The notes beneath the pieces are model-generated. The model did no database searches. It was not told where the DNA came from and worked only from the letters and a program-made list of their open reading frames with translations. DNA of 64,000 nt from an uncultured Maritimibacter sp. (GTDB lineage: Bacteria; Pseudomonadota; Alphaproteobacteria; Rhodobacterales; Rhodobacteraceae): the NCBI GenBank assembly GCA_913063035.1, contig CAJXYS010000004.1, forward strand, positions 41,807 through 105,806, in the 5' to 3' direction. Each line of letters opens with the position of its first letter. The stretch's first letter is position 1. The position numbers and the translations under genes were made by a program. This document shows, piece by piece, positions 52,803 to 61,708 of this stretch.

Positions 52803-53965
52803 AGCCCGACCTCGGCGAAAAACACGGAAAAGAGCGCGTCGGCCAGGATCACCGCGAAGATCGCCGTCACCACGGCGCTCGAGGTCATCCGCCCGAGCGA
52901 CTCGGCGTTGCTCTGGACCCGCATCCCCGCGTGACATCCCACGACGCCGATGATCACTGCGAAGACCGGGGCCTTCACGAGGCCGACGAAGACATGCGAG
53001 ACGTCCGTGCCCTCGATCAGCCGCGTGCGGAACATCGACGGCGAGATGCCAAGCTCGATCCAGGACATCAGCGCGCCGCCGAAAAGCCCCGCGAGATTCG
53101 CGATCAGCCCCAGGATCGGCAGCATCAGGATCAGCGCCAGGATGCGCGGCACGAAGAGCACCGCGGCCGGGTCGAGCCCCAGCGTACGCATCGCGTCGAT
53201 CTCCTCGCGCATCTTCATGGATCCGATCGCCGCGGTGAAGCTGGACGCCGTGCGCCCGGCCACGATGATCGCGGTCAGCAGGATGCCGAGCTCGCGCAGG
53301 ATCGAGATCGCGATCAGGTCCACGACGAAGACCTCGGCCCCGAACTGGCGCAGCTGCGCCGCACCCTGGAAGGCCAGCACGACGCCAATCAGGAACGCCA
53401 TCACCGCCACGATCGGCACCGCGCGAAAGCCGACATCCTCGCAATGGGCGACCAGGGCCGTCAGGCGGAACCGGCCCGGATGGCGCAGCACCTGGCCGAG
53501 CCGCACGAGGAAGAGGCCGAGATATCCCGTCAGACCGACCCCGAAGAGCGCACCGCGCGTCACCGCCCGCCCGATGGTCTCCAGCCGCACGGCCAGTCCG
53601 CGCGGAGCCGCCGGCTTGGGTTCGGGCTGCGGCGTGGCCGCGGCGACGGCGTCGAGCAACATCTCCACGTCCGGTGCCGCGTTCTCGAGCCGGACGCTGC
53701 CGCCGGCCGCCTCGATTCGCCGGCGCAGTTCCGACAGCGCCCAGGCGCCGGCGGTGTCGAGGCGACGCAACGCGCCGAGATCGACGACCAGCGGTCCATC
53801 CGCCGCCAGGGACGCGAAGCGGGCGCGGACCCGCGTCACCTGATGGACGGTCAGCTCCTCGCCGAGTGTCAGCGACGTCTCCGCCGGGGTATCCCGGCGC
53901 TCGATCCTGATGTCTTTGTCTGCCAAGTGCCGCCCTGTCCCGTCTGCGTGGCGCGCCGGCGGCAT
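52799..53965 (-). CDS. MlaE-like permease fused to an N-terminal STAS (MlaB-like) domain
   Basis: A 388-residue inner-membrane permease. Residues about 20-100 form a STAS domain (LTLGEELTVHQVTRVRARFASL, VDLGALRRLDTAGAWALSEL), the role played by separate MlaB in Escherichia coli, and about 125-388 are the MlaE domain with five or six helices, GRTASSFTAAIGSMKMREEIDAMRTLGLDP and FARVIIGVVGCHAG-type signature (VFAVIIGVVGCHAGMRV). The start is uncertain: ATG 53965 is given, but TTG 53926 just before the STAS domain is equally plausible. First gene of the Mla operon. Confidence 0.88.
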   Translation of the reverse strand: MPPARHADGTGRHLADKDIRIERRDTPAETSLTLGEELTVHQVTRVRARFASLAADGPLVVDLGALRRLDTAGAWALSELRRRIEAAGGSVRLENAAPDVEMLLDAVAAATPQPEPKPAAPRGLAVRLETIGRAVTRGALFGVGLTGYLGLFLVRLGQVLRHPGRFRLTALVAHCEDVGFRAVPIVAVMAFLIGVVLAFQGAAQLRQFGAEVFVVDLIAISILRELGILLTAIIVAGRTASSFTAAIGSMKMREEIDAMRTLGLDPAAVLFVPRILALILMLPILGLIANLAGLFGGALMSWIELGISPSMFRTRLIEGTDVSHVFVGLVKAPVFAVIIGVVGCHAGMRVQSNAESLGRMTSSAVVTAIFAVILADALFSVFFAEVGL

Positions 53966-54172
53966 AGGCCAGCCCGACCGGTCTCTCGCGGCGAGTGTAG
54001 GGCAAGGTTCGGCCACAACGCCACCGCGATAATGCCTCCCGCGACGGCAAGGGGGCCGACGGGGCCAGGATCATCCCCGGAAGCGCGAAAAAGCTTGCGC
54101 AAAGGCGGCCGTGGCATGAGCCTGCTACGCGGGCGACCGGACCCGGGAAACCCGTGCTGCAAGGGGAATGTC

Positions 54173-54802
54173 TTGATAGATCTCTACACATGGACCACGC
54201 CGAACGGACGCAAGGTGTCCATTCTGCTCGAGGAACTGGGCGCGGACTATACCGTCCACCCGGTCGATATCGGCCAGGGCGCACAGAAGGCGCCCGATTT
54301 CCTGCAGATCTCGCCCAACGGGAAGATACCCGCCATCGTCGACCGCGAAACGGGGATGAGCCTGATGGAATCGGGTGCGATCCTGCTCTATCTCGCCGAG
54401 AAACACGGCCGTTTCCTGCCCGAGGCCACGCTCGCGCGCTTCGAGGTGATCGAGTGGCTGATGTGGCAGATGGGCGGGCTCGGCCCGATCGCGGGCCAGG
54501 CGCACCACTACATGCATTTCAATCCGGGCGTCGACCCTTATGCCGAAGGCCGGCTAGCGACAGAGGTCGCCCGGCTCTACACGGTGCTGGATCAGCGGCT
54601 CGCCGGACGCGCCTATGTCTGCGACGACTATTCGATCGCCGACATGGCGATATGGCCATGGATCAGCCGCCATGAATGGCATCGCGCGGATCTTCACGAT
54701 TACCCCAACCTGCGCGACTGGTACCGGCGCATCGCGGCGCGCCCGGCGGTCCGGCGGGGCTACCACGTGCCGAAGGAGGTGGGCACGATCCCCGCAGGCT
54801 AG
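54173..54802 (+). CDS. Glutathione S-transferase, YfcG/Ure2-like
   Basis: A 209-residue cytosolic GST. The N-terminal thioredoxin-like domain begins IDLYTWTTPNGRKVSILLEE, where TPNGRK is the Nu-class (YfcG) active-site motif, and includes NGKIPAIVD and ESGAILLYLAE for glutathione binding. The C-terminal helical domain (about 85-209) ends DLHDYPNLRDWYRRIAARPAV. TTG 54173 with AAGGGG about 6 bp upstream is chosen; upstream in-frame residues are non-coding. Such proteins usually reduce disulfides rather than conjugate xenobiotics. It converges on the ABM-type gene. Confidence 0.9.
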   Translation: MIDLYTWTTPNGRKVSILLEELGADYTVHPVDIGQGAQKAPDFLQISPNGKIPAIVDRETGMSLMESGAILLYLAEKHGRFLPEATLARFEVIEWLMWQMGGLGPIAGQAHHYMHFNPGVDPYAEGRLATEVARLYTVLDQRLAGRAYVCDDYSIADMAIWPWISRHEWHRADLHDYPNLRDWYRRIAARPAVRRGYHVPKEVGTIPAG

Positions 54803-54847
54803 CGCCCGGGCTGCCGGGACGGCCGCCCGGCGGCCCGCGCCGCGCGC

Positions 54848-55135
54848 TCAGTTGGACCAGTTGGCGATGACGTCGTAGCCCTCGGCCTCGGGCGGCGCTT
54901 CGAGATACTCGGAGAAGTGGCTCCAGAGCGCGGCCACCCTTTCCGCGTTGGCGTCCGAGCTTTCCTCGTTCTCGACGACCGAGATGACGCAGCCACTGCC
55001 GTCGGCGTTCATGACGTTGACGAAGTTATGCATGCCGGGCATGCCCATGATCTGGTCGCGAAGCGAATTCAGCAGCTCCGTCGCCGCGTCGCGGCTTTCG
55101 GGCTTCATCTTGTATCGTGTTATCCTGGCAAACAT
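54848..55135 (-). CDS. ABM-fold small protein
   Basis: A 95-residue protein with the dimeric alpha-beta barrel pattern of antibiotic-biosynthesis-monooxygenase-like proteins: FARITRYKMKPESRDAATELLNSLRD, then GMHNFVNVMNADGSGCVISVVENEESSDANAE and a WSHFSEYLE helix. It carries no clear active-site residues for a defined reaction. ATG 55135 follows GGGGGATAGG. It lies 45 bp from the GST stop and is 117 bp downstream of the CDGSH-glutamate synthase-like gene's stop on the same strand. Confidence 0.75.
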   Translation of the reverse strand: MFARITRYKMKPESRDAATELLNSLRDQIMGMPGMHNFVNVMNADGSGCVISVVENEESSDANAERVAALWSHFSEYLEAPPEAEGYDVIANWSN

Positions 55136-55252
55136 TCCTATCCCCCCGCTGGGGCCGACCGGCCCCGAGGCCGACCTCCGGATGGAAGCGGCGCGATCAC
55201 CATAGCACGGTTTTGCCCGCAGGCTGGCCTGCTTTGTCCACGGGGGCGCCCG

Positions 55253-56791
55253 TTACGCGCCGACCCCCGCGAAGCGCAGGCCGCTCAGCTCCGCCATTTC
55301 GCGTTTCCAGGTGGTGATGTCGCGCGCCGTGAACGCCGACAGCTCGGAATGGCCGCAGGCCCGCGACAGCACTTTCATCAGCGCCACGGACGCCTCGAAA
55401 TACCGCGCCAGCCGCGCCGCGCCGGCCGCGACGTCCAGACGCGCGCGCAGCTCGGGCTTCTGCGTGGCGATCCCGGCCGGGCAGTTGTTCGTGTGGCACA
55501 TCCGCGCCGCAACGCATCCGACCGCCTGAATGGCGGCGTTCGAAACGGCGACGGCGTCCGCGCCCAGGGCCAGCGCCTTGGTGAAATCCTCGGCCACGCG
55601 CAGCCCGCCGGTGACCACCAGCGTCACCTCGCGCCCGGCGGTCCGGTCCAGGTGGCGCCGCGCCCGGGCGAGCGCGGGAATGGTCGGCACGGAAATATGG
55701 TCCCGGAAGATGAGCGGCGCCGCGCCGGTGCCGCCGCCGCGCCCGTCAAGGATGATGTACTCGGCCCCGGCGGCAAGCGCGAAGTCGATGTCGTCCTCGA
55801 TGTGATTGGCAGAGAGCTTGAACCCGATCGGGATACCGCCGGAGCGTTCGCGCACCTCGTCGGCCAGCTTCCGGAAATCCGCCGCGGTCTCGAGGTCCGG
55901 GAAGGTGCTCGGCGAGATCGAGGTTTCGCCCGGCGTGGCGCCGCGCACCTCGGCCACGCGGCCCGTCACCTTGTCGCCGGGCAGATGCCCGCCGGTTCCG
56001 GTCTTGGCGCCCTGCCCGCCCTTGAAGTGGAAGGCCTGCACCTTCTCCGCCAACTCCGGCGTCCATCCGAAACGCCCGGAGGCCAGCTCGTAGAAATAGC
56101 GGCTGTTCTCCGCCTGCTCTTCGGGAAGCATGCCGCCCTCGCCCGAGCAGATGCCCGTGCCGGCCTTCTCGGCACCGCGCGCGAGCGCGATCTTGGCTTC
56201 CTCGGAGAGCGCGCCGAGGCTCATGTCGGAGACGAAGAGCGGGATATCGAGATGCAGCGGCCGGCGCGCCCGCGGTCCGATCACCGTCTCGGTCCGGACG
56301 TCATGATCGTCGGGCAGCGGCTTGCGCGCCACCTGCGCGGGCAGGATCTGGATATCGTCCCAGTGCGGCAGATCCTTTCGCGGCACGCCCATGGCCGCCA
56401 CCTCGCCATGATGGCCCAGCTTGGACAGGCCGTCACGGGCAAGCGCGTGAATGCGGGCGACGGTGGGTTCTTCGGGCGTCGGTTTCGCGCCCGGGGCCGC
56501 GTCGGCATCCGACCCGTCCTGCGGCACCTCGTCGCCGGCGGCGCGGTCGCCAAGCGTCGCATGGGTACCGTCGCAATAGGGTGGGTTCCGCGTCGCCTTG
56601 CACCGGCACAGCGCGGCCTTCCCGGTCTTGTCGGCCTTGAAGGTCAGCGGCTCGATACCCGTGCCGGCATGGGACCCGTCACAGAACGGCTGGTTGGAGG
56701 ACCGCCCGCAGCGGCACCAGCTGTAGGTCTCGCCCGCTTCGAGCTCGACGGACTCGGGCGACTTGGCGGCAATGATCGGGGCGTCGGTCAT
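55253..56791 (-). CDS. CDGSH iron-sulfur and glutamate synthase-like FMN-domain fusion
   Basis: A 512-residue protein. Two CDGSH-type sites open it: CRCGRSSNQPFCDGSH (Cys26, 28, 37, His41) and CRCKATRNPPYCDGTH (Cys62, 64, 73, His77), each able to bind a [2Fe-2S] cluster. From about 130 it is the FMN-binding GltB central/synthase fold, with GFKLSANHIEDDIDFALAAGAEYI, DGRGGGTGAAP, VVTGGLRVAEDFTKALALGADAVAV, and a [3Fe-4S] motif CVAARMCHTNNCPAGIA. It lacks glutaminase, so it is a FMN/Fe-S oxidoreductase of unknown substrate. ATG 56791. Divergent from the D-threonine aldolase-like gene, with a shared 124-bp promoter region. Confidence 0.85.
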   Translation of the reverse strand: MTDAPIIAAKSPESVELEAGETYSWCRCGRSSNQPFCDGSHAGTGIEPLTFKADKTGKAALCRCKATRNPPYCDGTHATLGDRAAGDEVPQDGSDADAAPGAKPTPEEPTVARIHALARDGLSKLGHHGEVAAMGVPRKDLPHWDDIQILPAQVARKPLPDDHDVRTETVIGPRARRPLHLDIPLFVSDMSLGALSEEAKIALARGAEKAGTGICSGEGGMLPEEQAENSRYFYELASGRFGWTPELAEKVQAFHFKGGQGAKTGTGGHLPGDKVTGRVAEVRGATPGETSISPSTFPDLETAADFRKLADEVRERSGGIPIGFKLSANHIEDDIDFALAAGAEYIILDGRGGGTGAAPLIFRDHISVPTIPALARARRHLDRTAGREVTLVVTGGLRVAEDFTKALALGADAVAVSNAAIQAVGCVAARMCHTNNCPAGIATQKPELRARLDVAAGAARLARYFEASVALMKVLSRACGHSELSAFTARDITTWKREMAELSGLRFAGVGA

Positions 56792-56915
56792 CCTGTACTC
56801 TCGTCTTTTGCGTTTCGGGTCTGCCCCGAACCTATGGCATAGCGGGTCCGGGGAAAGCCCCCGTGCCCGACGCCCCCGGGACCGGCGACCGGTCCGAGAT
56901 CGAAAGGAACGCCCG

Positions 56916-58013
56916 ATGCGCGACCATGACGAACCCCACGCCAACCCGACCCTGGCGCCCGATGCGGACTGCCCACCGGGCGAGGTGGAGACGCCGGCCT
57001 TCGTCATCCACGAGGATGCGGTCATGGCCAATCTCGAGAAAACGCTCGTGGCTTGCAGCGGTCCGACCCGGCTGATGCCCCATGTCAAGACGCACCGCGC
57101 GCCATGGGTTGTCGCGGCCCTGCGCCGGGCGGGGATCGAGACCTTCAAGACCGCGACGGTCGCCGAGGTGGAAATGGTGGCGCGATGCGGCGCGAAAAAC
57201 GTCACGCTGGCCTATCCGACGGTCAACCCGGCCAATGTCGCGCGGTTCATCAGCTGTGCCGCGGCCAATCCGGGGACCACCTTCGTCGGGATGGTCGACT
57301 CCGAGCATGGGCTGGGGGTCTGGCGAACACAGCTGGAGACGGCACCGCACAACATCCTGATGCGCGTCGATCTCGACCCGGCGTTCGGCCGAACGGGCGC
57401 GCCGATGACGGAGGCGGCCGTCGACCTTGCGCGCGGGCTTCACGAGATGCGCCGGTTCCTCGGCTGGCATCTTTACGACGGCCATGTCCATGGCAGCCTC
57501 CCGGAGCGGCGCGCAAGGGTCGCGGCCGAAGCCGAGGCCGTGCGCGGGCTCGACGCCCGCCTCGCCGCGTTCGGGATATCCGGTGATCTGGTCGCGGGCG
57601 GGAGCTATACCTTCGATCTCTGGTCCGCCGAGGGGGCCCGCTTCGTATCACCCGGCAGCTGGACCTATTCGAGCGCGATGCATGACCGCGATCTCGGGCA
57701 CCTCGCCTGGCAGCCCGCCGCCTTCGTCCTGTCGACCGTGATATCGGCGCATGACGGCACCGTGACGCTCGATGCCGGATCGAAGGCCATCGCGCCCGAC
57801 AAGCCCCTGAAGACGCGCTTCCCGGTCGACGGGGAGATCTGCCTGATGAGCGAGGAACACGCCGTGCTCCGCACCGCGGGCCTGGCGGTCGGCGACCGGG
57901 TGCTGCTCGTCCCGGAACACGCCTGCACGACAGCCTATCTCTACGACCGGGCCTGGGTGCGCGGGCGCGATGGCGGCTGGGAGGTCCGCGTCCAGCTCGG
58001 AAGCGCGCGCTAG
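56916..58013 (+). CDS. D-threonine aldolase / D-serine dehydratase-like PLP enzyme
   Basis: A 365-residue fold-type III PLP enzyme. The PLP lysine is in RLMPHVKTHRAPWVV, with GETPAFV-type opening (VETPAFVIHEDAVMANL), GHVHGSL and the C-terminal metal-binding signature around EEHAVL and VPEHACTT (His and Cys near 345), typical of DSD1/D-threonine aldolases. It probably cleaves or dehydrates a D-hydroxy amino acid. ATG 56916 has AAAGGAAC about 6 bp upstream. It is divergent from the CDGSH fusion gene. Exact substrate is not predictable. Confidence 0.85.
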   Translation: MRDHDEPHANPTLAPDADCPPGEVETPAFVIHEDAVMANLEKTLVACSGPTRLMPHVKTHRAPWVVAALRRAGIETFKTATVAEVEMVARCGAKNVTLAYPTVNPANVARFISCAAANPGTTFVGMVDSEHGLGVWRTQLETAPHNILMRVDLDPAFGRTGAPMTEAAVDLARGLHEMRRFLGWHLYDGHVHGSLPERRARVAAEAEAVRGLDARLAAFGISGDLVAGGSYTFDLWSAEGARFVSPGSWTYSSAMHDRDLGHLAWQPAAFVLSTVISAHDGTVTLDAGSKAIAPDKPLKTRFPVDGEICLMSEEHAVLRTAGLAVGDRVLLVPEHACTTAYLYDRAWVRGRDGGWEVRVQLGSAR

Positions 58014-58115
58014 CCCGCCGGCCATCCGGCGGAAATGGCAGGCTGCGCCGGATCGCGCGTGCCGGCAGCCGCGGCGGGCCGTGGCGCAGAGGGCACGCGC
58101 CTGGGGGGCGCGTTG

Positions 58116-58149
58116 CCCCTGACCGATACCCCAAGGGGTCGATCAGGGG
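58116..58149 (+). terminator. Terminator-like hairpin after the D-threonine aldolase-like gene
   Basis: CCCCTGA at 58116-58122 pairs with TCAGGGG at 58143-58149, and ACCCC (58128-58132) with GGGGT inside, giving an interrupted stem of about 12 bp with a two-base loop. A second GC hairpin (GCCCCC-TTGCA-GGGGGC) follows at about 58192-58208. No T run follows, so termination is weak or bidirectional between the convergent genes. Confidence 0.5.
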
Positions 58150-58223
58150 CGTCGCCGCACCCCCGGGACATGGCGCCCCGAAGGTCCGGGAGCCCCCTTG
58201 CAGGGGGCCGAGATGCCGCGGGC

Positions 58224-58547
58224 TTAGTTCGCGTACTCGCTGAAGACGGTCACGCTTCCGTCGTCCTCCAGGCGGCAGCTCAAACGCTGGCCTCCTGCAT
58301 CGAGCACCAGCAGCGGGCCGCCCCCGGTCCGGATGCGTTCCACGATATTGATGTCCATCGCGGGATAGCCCGCATAGCGCGCGGCCTGATCGATACAGCG
58401 CGCGTTCATGCCATCGAATTGCGCTTCGGTGCCGCTCAGGCCGTCATCGGTCATGCCGCCGCCGGTCGTGCCGCCGCCGGTCTCGACGCATCCCGCCAGG
58501 GCGACGAGCGCTGCAGTGCCGATCATGGTCTTGATCGCGTTGGTCAT
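58224..58547 (-). CDS. Small lipoprotein of unknown function
   Basis: A 107-residue lipoprotein. The signal ends with LVALAGC, then a Gly/Thr linker GGGTTGGG, and a compact domain with RCIDQAARYAGYPAMDINIVERIRTGG and a paired strand LLVLDAGGQRLSCRLEDDGSVTVF; two cysteines are conserved enough to form a disulfide. ATG 58547 follows AAGGAAAG. No domain name recognised. The 348-bp stretch upstream (58548-58895) shows nothing. Confidence 0.75.
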   Translation of the reverse strand: MTNAIKTMIGTAALVALAGCVETGGGTTGGGMTDDGLSGTEAQFDGMNARCIDQAARYAGYPAMDINIVERIRTGGGPLLVLDAGGQRLSCRLEDDGSVTVFSEYAN

Positions 58548-58895
58548 TTGTCTTTCCTTTCCTGCTTGTTGACCCAGGGGTTTACTCGACCCCGAAACCC
58601 ATCTTGAACGCCTCTGGCCCGCTGCCCCCTGTCGATCACTCGGATCCCGTGACCGGCGGATTGCCAGAGGTGACCGCGATACATCCGCGACGACGACGCC
58701 CGAAGGCTCCGCGACCCGTCCGGATGGCAAGGCTGCCGCCCGCCGACGCACGCGGCACGCGGTGATCGCGGCCTCGATGCCCTGCGGACTGGTTCCGGTG
58801 CCGCGGCGGCGTGCGGCCGCGGCTGGAGGGCGCGTGATGGCGACGGGGCTTTCGCAGTCATCGGCTCGGGATCCTCCAGGGCGTTGTGTCGACGC
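58548..58895. other. Gene-less stretch, nothing recognised
   Basis: Between the small lipoprotein and the frameshifted META/SH3 gene, both on the minus strand. A 124-residue reading spans part of it but is compositionally poor and has no family pattern. It presumably includes the lipoprotein's promoter. Confidence 0.35.
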
Positions 58896-59917
58896 TCAGC
58901 CACCGAATATGACGGCATCGGGTATCTCGTAGCGCTCGTCGTCGACGCGAATGCGCGTCAGGTCACCCTCGCGGGTGGCCGAATTCTCGAAGCCGCCGCC
59001 AGCCTGGCTCGTGTCGGAACTCACGAAGGCCCCTTCCGTGAAGAACAGGGCGCGCGGGACCCCGTCAGGCTTGGTGATCACCACCGTCGCGGAGCCGTCG
59101 CCGTCACGGGCCACGCCCATCGCGCAGTGGGTCATCGGCGCGCCGACCCCCGCGGCACAGGGAACCGGCCCCACCGCGTCGAAGACACCCTGCCCGGCCC
59201 GCAGCGCGGAATCCGCGGCCTCGAGATGTTCGCGCGCGCCCCAGCCGCTGACGCTGCCGTCGAGCGTGGCGACGCGACACCACGCATCCTCGCACCCGTC
59301 GTTCCGAAGCACCTGGCCCGGGACGGCACCGCCCAGAACCGCAGATCCGGCATCCGGTGCGGCAAGGATCGGCATGTCCTCGGACAGTCCGAACGGGCTC
59401 AAATAGGGGGCGTGCCGGTCGGGGCCTCGCGGCCGGCATGGGTTTCCGGCAGGTCCGGCAGGGCGGTGTCCGCGCCGACGGCACGTGCGAGGTCGAGCGC
59501 GATATCCCCTTTCGTCAAGCGAAGCACATCCCGCAGCGGGTCGAAGGCGACGGCGATGCGCCCGTTGAAGAACGCGATGATCGTATCGTCCTGCTGGGTC
59601 ATGGCCTCGCCGGGACAGGCCATCCGCGTGGTGGCGACCGGGCCGTCGATGACGAGGCCCCCGTCCTCCAGCCGCGCGCTGCCCTGGAACCTGTTGCACC
59701 CCGTAGTTCCCGAGAAGCCGCCCCCCGTCGCGAACTGCACGGACGGCGCCGCGACGGGCGCGGCATCGTTCAGTGCCACCACAAGCCACTCGGCGGCCGC
59801 CGCGCCGGCCGGCGTCAGGGCCACGAAAAGACCGGCGAGGACCGCACCACCACGGCAGGTCACGCGCCGGCGCGCCCCGGCTTTGGTTCTGTCGCCGACA
59901 TTCTGCCGCAAACGCAC
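58896..59917 (-). pseudogene. META/SH3-domain exported protein split by a frameshift
   Basis: Two adjacent minus-strand readings make one protein. The first (59917-59399, GTG start with GGAGGGG about 7 bp upstream) has a signal peptide with VLAGLFVALTPAGAAAA, then a META (HslJ-like) domain: GGGFSGTTGCNRFQGSARLEDG, VATTRMACPGEAMTQQ. It stops at TGA 59399-59401. The second frame continues PYLSPFGLSEDMPILAAPDAGSAVLGG, an SH3-like domain with CEDAWCRVATLDGSVSGWG, to 58896. Adding one C to the C5 run (in ACGCCCCCTATTTG, about 59403-59412) restores a single frame. Either a recent single-base deletion or a sequencing error. Intact relatives have both domains. Confidence 0.7.
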
Positions 59918-60335
59918 TGGTTCACCCCTCCACTCCCGGGAAATGCAAGTGCAAGGCGTTGATCTTTCAAGTAGACTCAAACCCTGCACCGCCCCCTGCC
60001 GGCAGAGTGTTTCTCGGATCGTTTCCAAGGCAAAGGGCGAGAATATGCGTTTGGGGAATTGATCCGACCCGGCAGGCGTTTCCCCTGCGGCGCCGCATGC
60101 GCGGCCCGCGCACGAAATCCCCGGCTGCAACCGGCGACCGGCGAAAAGCCAGCGGGCCTGCCCCGGTCAGAAACGCCCGCCGCGCGGCCACGACCGGACT
60201 CGACGGCGCTTCGGGATCAACGCATCCAGGCCTCGCGAGAGCGGCGCCCCGTGCCGCGCCACCCCGGAGAGGTGACGCGGCCTTGTCCGGTTTCGGCCCG
60301 TTCGCCGGACCGCAAGGCGGTCCGAGGCGTCCTCC
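59918..60335. other. 418-bp intergenic stretch upstream of the META/SH3 gene
   Basis: Minus-strand promoter region for the split gene. The part nearest its start (59940-60060) is AT-richer and includes AAGTAGACTCAAACC-like sequence; the rest is GC-rich with no convincing gene, palindrome or RNA. Confidence 0.35.
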
Positions 60336-61154
60336 TCACCCCAGCGGGATGAGCGGCATGCCGAGCAACGCCAGCACGAAGACCGCGACGGTCAGGACCA
60401 CATAGCCGAGGGCCGCGTGGCGCACGGTGCGGACCGATCCGACCCTGTCGCCACGATCGAGCCACAGCGCGACCAAAGGCAGGACCTGCATCGCGTGGAG
60501 CGATGCGAAATGTGCCGGCCGCAGGTCGCCCGTCACACCGGACCAGCCGAAGAGCGGCAGCGTCGGTGCACCGTCCGGGTGCACCCCGACATGGTGCCCG
60601 CCGATGAAGCTGAGATAGCCCGCGGCGATCATCGTCAGCACGAAGGTCAGCAGGACGCCCAGCCAGATCGCCTCGCGCAGGGCGGGGCTCAGATCGGCGG
60701 CCTTGTCGCGCTTCACCACCCAGCCGATCACCGCCGTCGCGGCGACCAGCGACACCGCGCCCGCGGCCATCACGACCTCGTACATCATCCGGTGGAACGG
60801 CGTGGACACATTGAAATGCGACGGCTCGGCCCGCCCGGCCTGGTACATCATGTAGGCCATCTCCGACAGGAAGGCGGCCGCCATCACCCAGCCCAGGACG
60901 CGCAAGGGCCAGCCAGCGCGAACCCTCTCGGACAGGCGCGACTCGATCAGCGCGATGGTGCCGAACAGCACGGCGAAACTCAGCGCGAACTTCAGCGGCT
61001 TCATCCAGACCGGAACGGCGTCGATGGTACGGGCATCGACGAAGCTCCAGAGCACCGTGAGCGCGAGCAGGACGAGGGAGACGACCGTCAGCGTCTGGAA
61101 TTGCGACGGTTTCGCGATGCTGGTGGCAGGCGGGTTGAGATCAAGCAGCGACAT
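60336..61154 (-). CDS. Polytopic membrane protein, unknown function
   Basis: A 272-residue protein with about seven hydrophobic helices. Conserved-looking polar motifs are STPFHRMMYEVVMAAG, SFIGGHHVGV and HFASLHAMQVLPLVALWLDRG, with several histidines placed near membrane ends, as in proteins that bind heme, copper or quinones. I do not recognise the family. The gene overlaps the preceding DUF4281-like gene by 14 bp, so they are co-translated. ATG 61154. Confidence 0.7.
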   Translation of the reverse strand: MSLLDLNPPATSIAKPSQFQTLTVVSLVLLALTVLWSFVDARTIDAVPVWMKPLKFALSFAVLFGTIALIESRLSERVRAGWPLRVLGWVMAAAFLSEMAYMMYQAGRAEPSHFNVSTPFHRMMYEVVMAAGAVSLVAATAVIGWVVKRDKAADLSPALREAIWLGVLLTFVLTMIAAGYLSFIGGHHVGVHPDGAPTLPLFGWSGVTGDLRPAHFASLHAMQVLPLVALWLDRGDRVGSVRTVRHAALGYVVLTVAVFVLALLGMPLIPLG

Positions 61155-61608
61155 GGGCCTGGCCTTTCAGGGAACGGGTTTGCGTGGGGATCATGGCGGC
61201 CCGCAGGCCAAGCTCGACCAGCGCCGCGATCAGGAAGCCGAGCGGGCCCAGCATGAAGGTGGACAGCAGGATCGGCGCCTGCACGAGGCGGCCGACCCCG
61301 GCGCGATCCATCCGCGCGGCCATGACGGCGCCGACAAAGAGATCGAAGGCCAGGTAATGCACCCAGCCCGCGAGCAGCGCCCAGCGGTCCGACATGAGGA
61401 TCGCGACATTGTCGAGGCTGTCGAAACCGCCGCCCATGCCGGAGAAGCGGCTGAAGATCAGCGCGGCATAGACCGCCGAGAGTCCGGCCGGGATGACCCA
61501 GAGCGGGATCGCGTTGAACCAGGCGAAGCGGCGCGGGCCGAGGATGAGCAGCGCCCACCCGGCCATCGCGGCGATACCGACATGCGAGAAGAGAAGCTCA
61601 GGCGTCAT
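61141..61608 (-). CDS. DUF4281/ABA4-like membrane protein
   Basis: A 155-residue protein with four transmembrane helices. It matches the ABA4-like family: WLLILGPRRF-type opening, LSAVYAALIF, DRWALLAGWVHYLAFDLFVGAV, APILLSTFMLGPLGFLIAAL. In plants the homologue is needed for neoxanthin formation from carotenoids; bacterial function is not known. ATG 61608. It precedes the seven-helix membrane protein gene and is divergent from the TetR gene, with an operator-like dyad between. Confidence 0.8.
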   Translation of the reverse strand: MTPELLFSHVGIAAMAGWALLILGPRRFAWFNAIPLWVIPAGLSAVYAALIFSRFSGMGGGFDSLDNVAILMSDRWALLAGWVHYLAFDLFVGAVMAARMDRAGVGRLVQAPILLSTFMLGPLGFLIAALVELGLRAAMIPTQTRSLKGQAHVAA

Positions 61609-61622
61609 CGCAATATCTCCAA

Positions 61623-61634
61623 TGGAAGTTTCCA
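61623..61634. promoter_or_regulatory. Candidate TetR operator
   Basis: TGGAAGTTTCCA at 61623-61634 is a near-perfect 12-bp dyad (arms TGGAA/TTCCA) in the 100-bp gap between the DUF4281-like and TetR genes. A half-site TTGGAAACATGG recurs at about 61687-61698, near the TetR start. This fits control of both genes by the TetR protein. Confidence 0.55.
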
Positions 61635-61708
61635 CTGGATATTTATTGGGCCCGACGCCTTGCAGAGTCCAGCGAAAAAATTTACGTTGGAAACATGGAG
61701 ACAACATC

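Noticed and set aside
51996..54284. A 762-residue minus-strand MlaF protein
   Set aside because: The first part is an out-of-frame shadow of the MlaE gene; the real ATPase begins at GTG 52802 with a GTGA overlap.
58544..58918. 124-residue reading in the gap upstream of the small lipoprotein
   Set aside because: Arg/Pro/Ser-rich, no ribosome site or family pattern, and it overlaps the neighbouring promoter; treated as noise.
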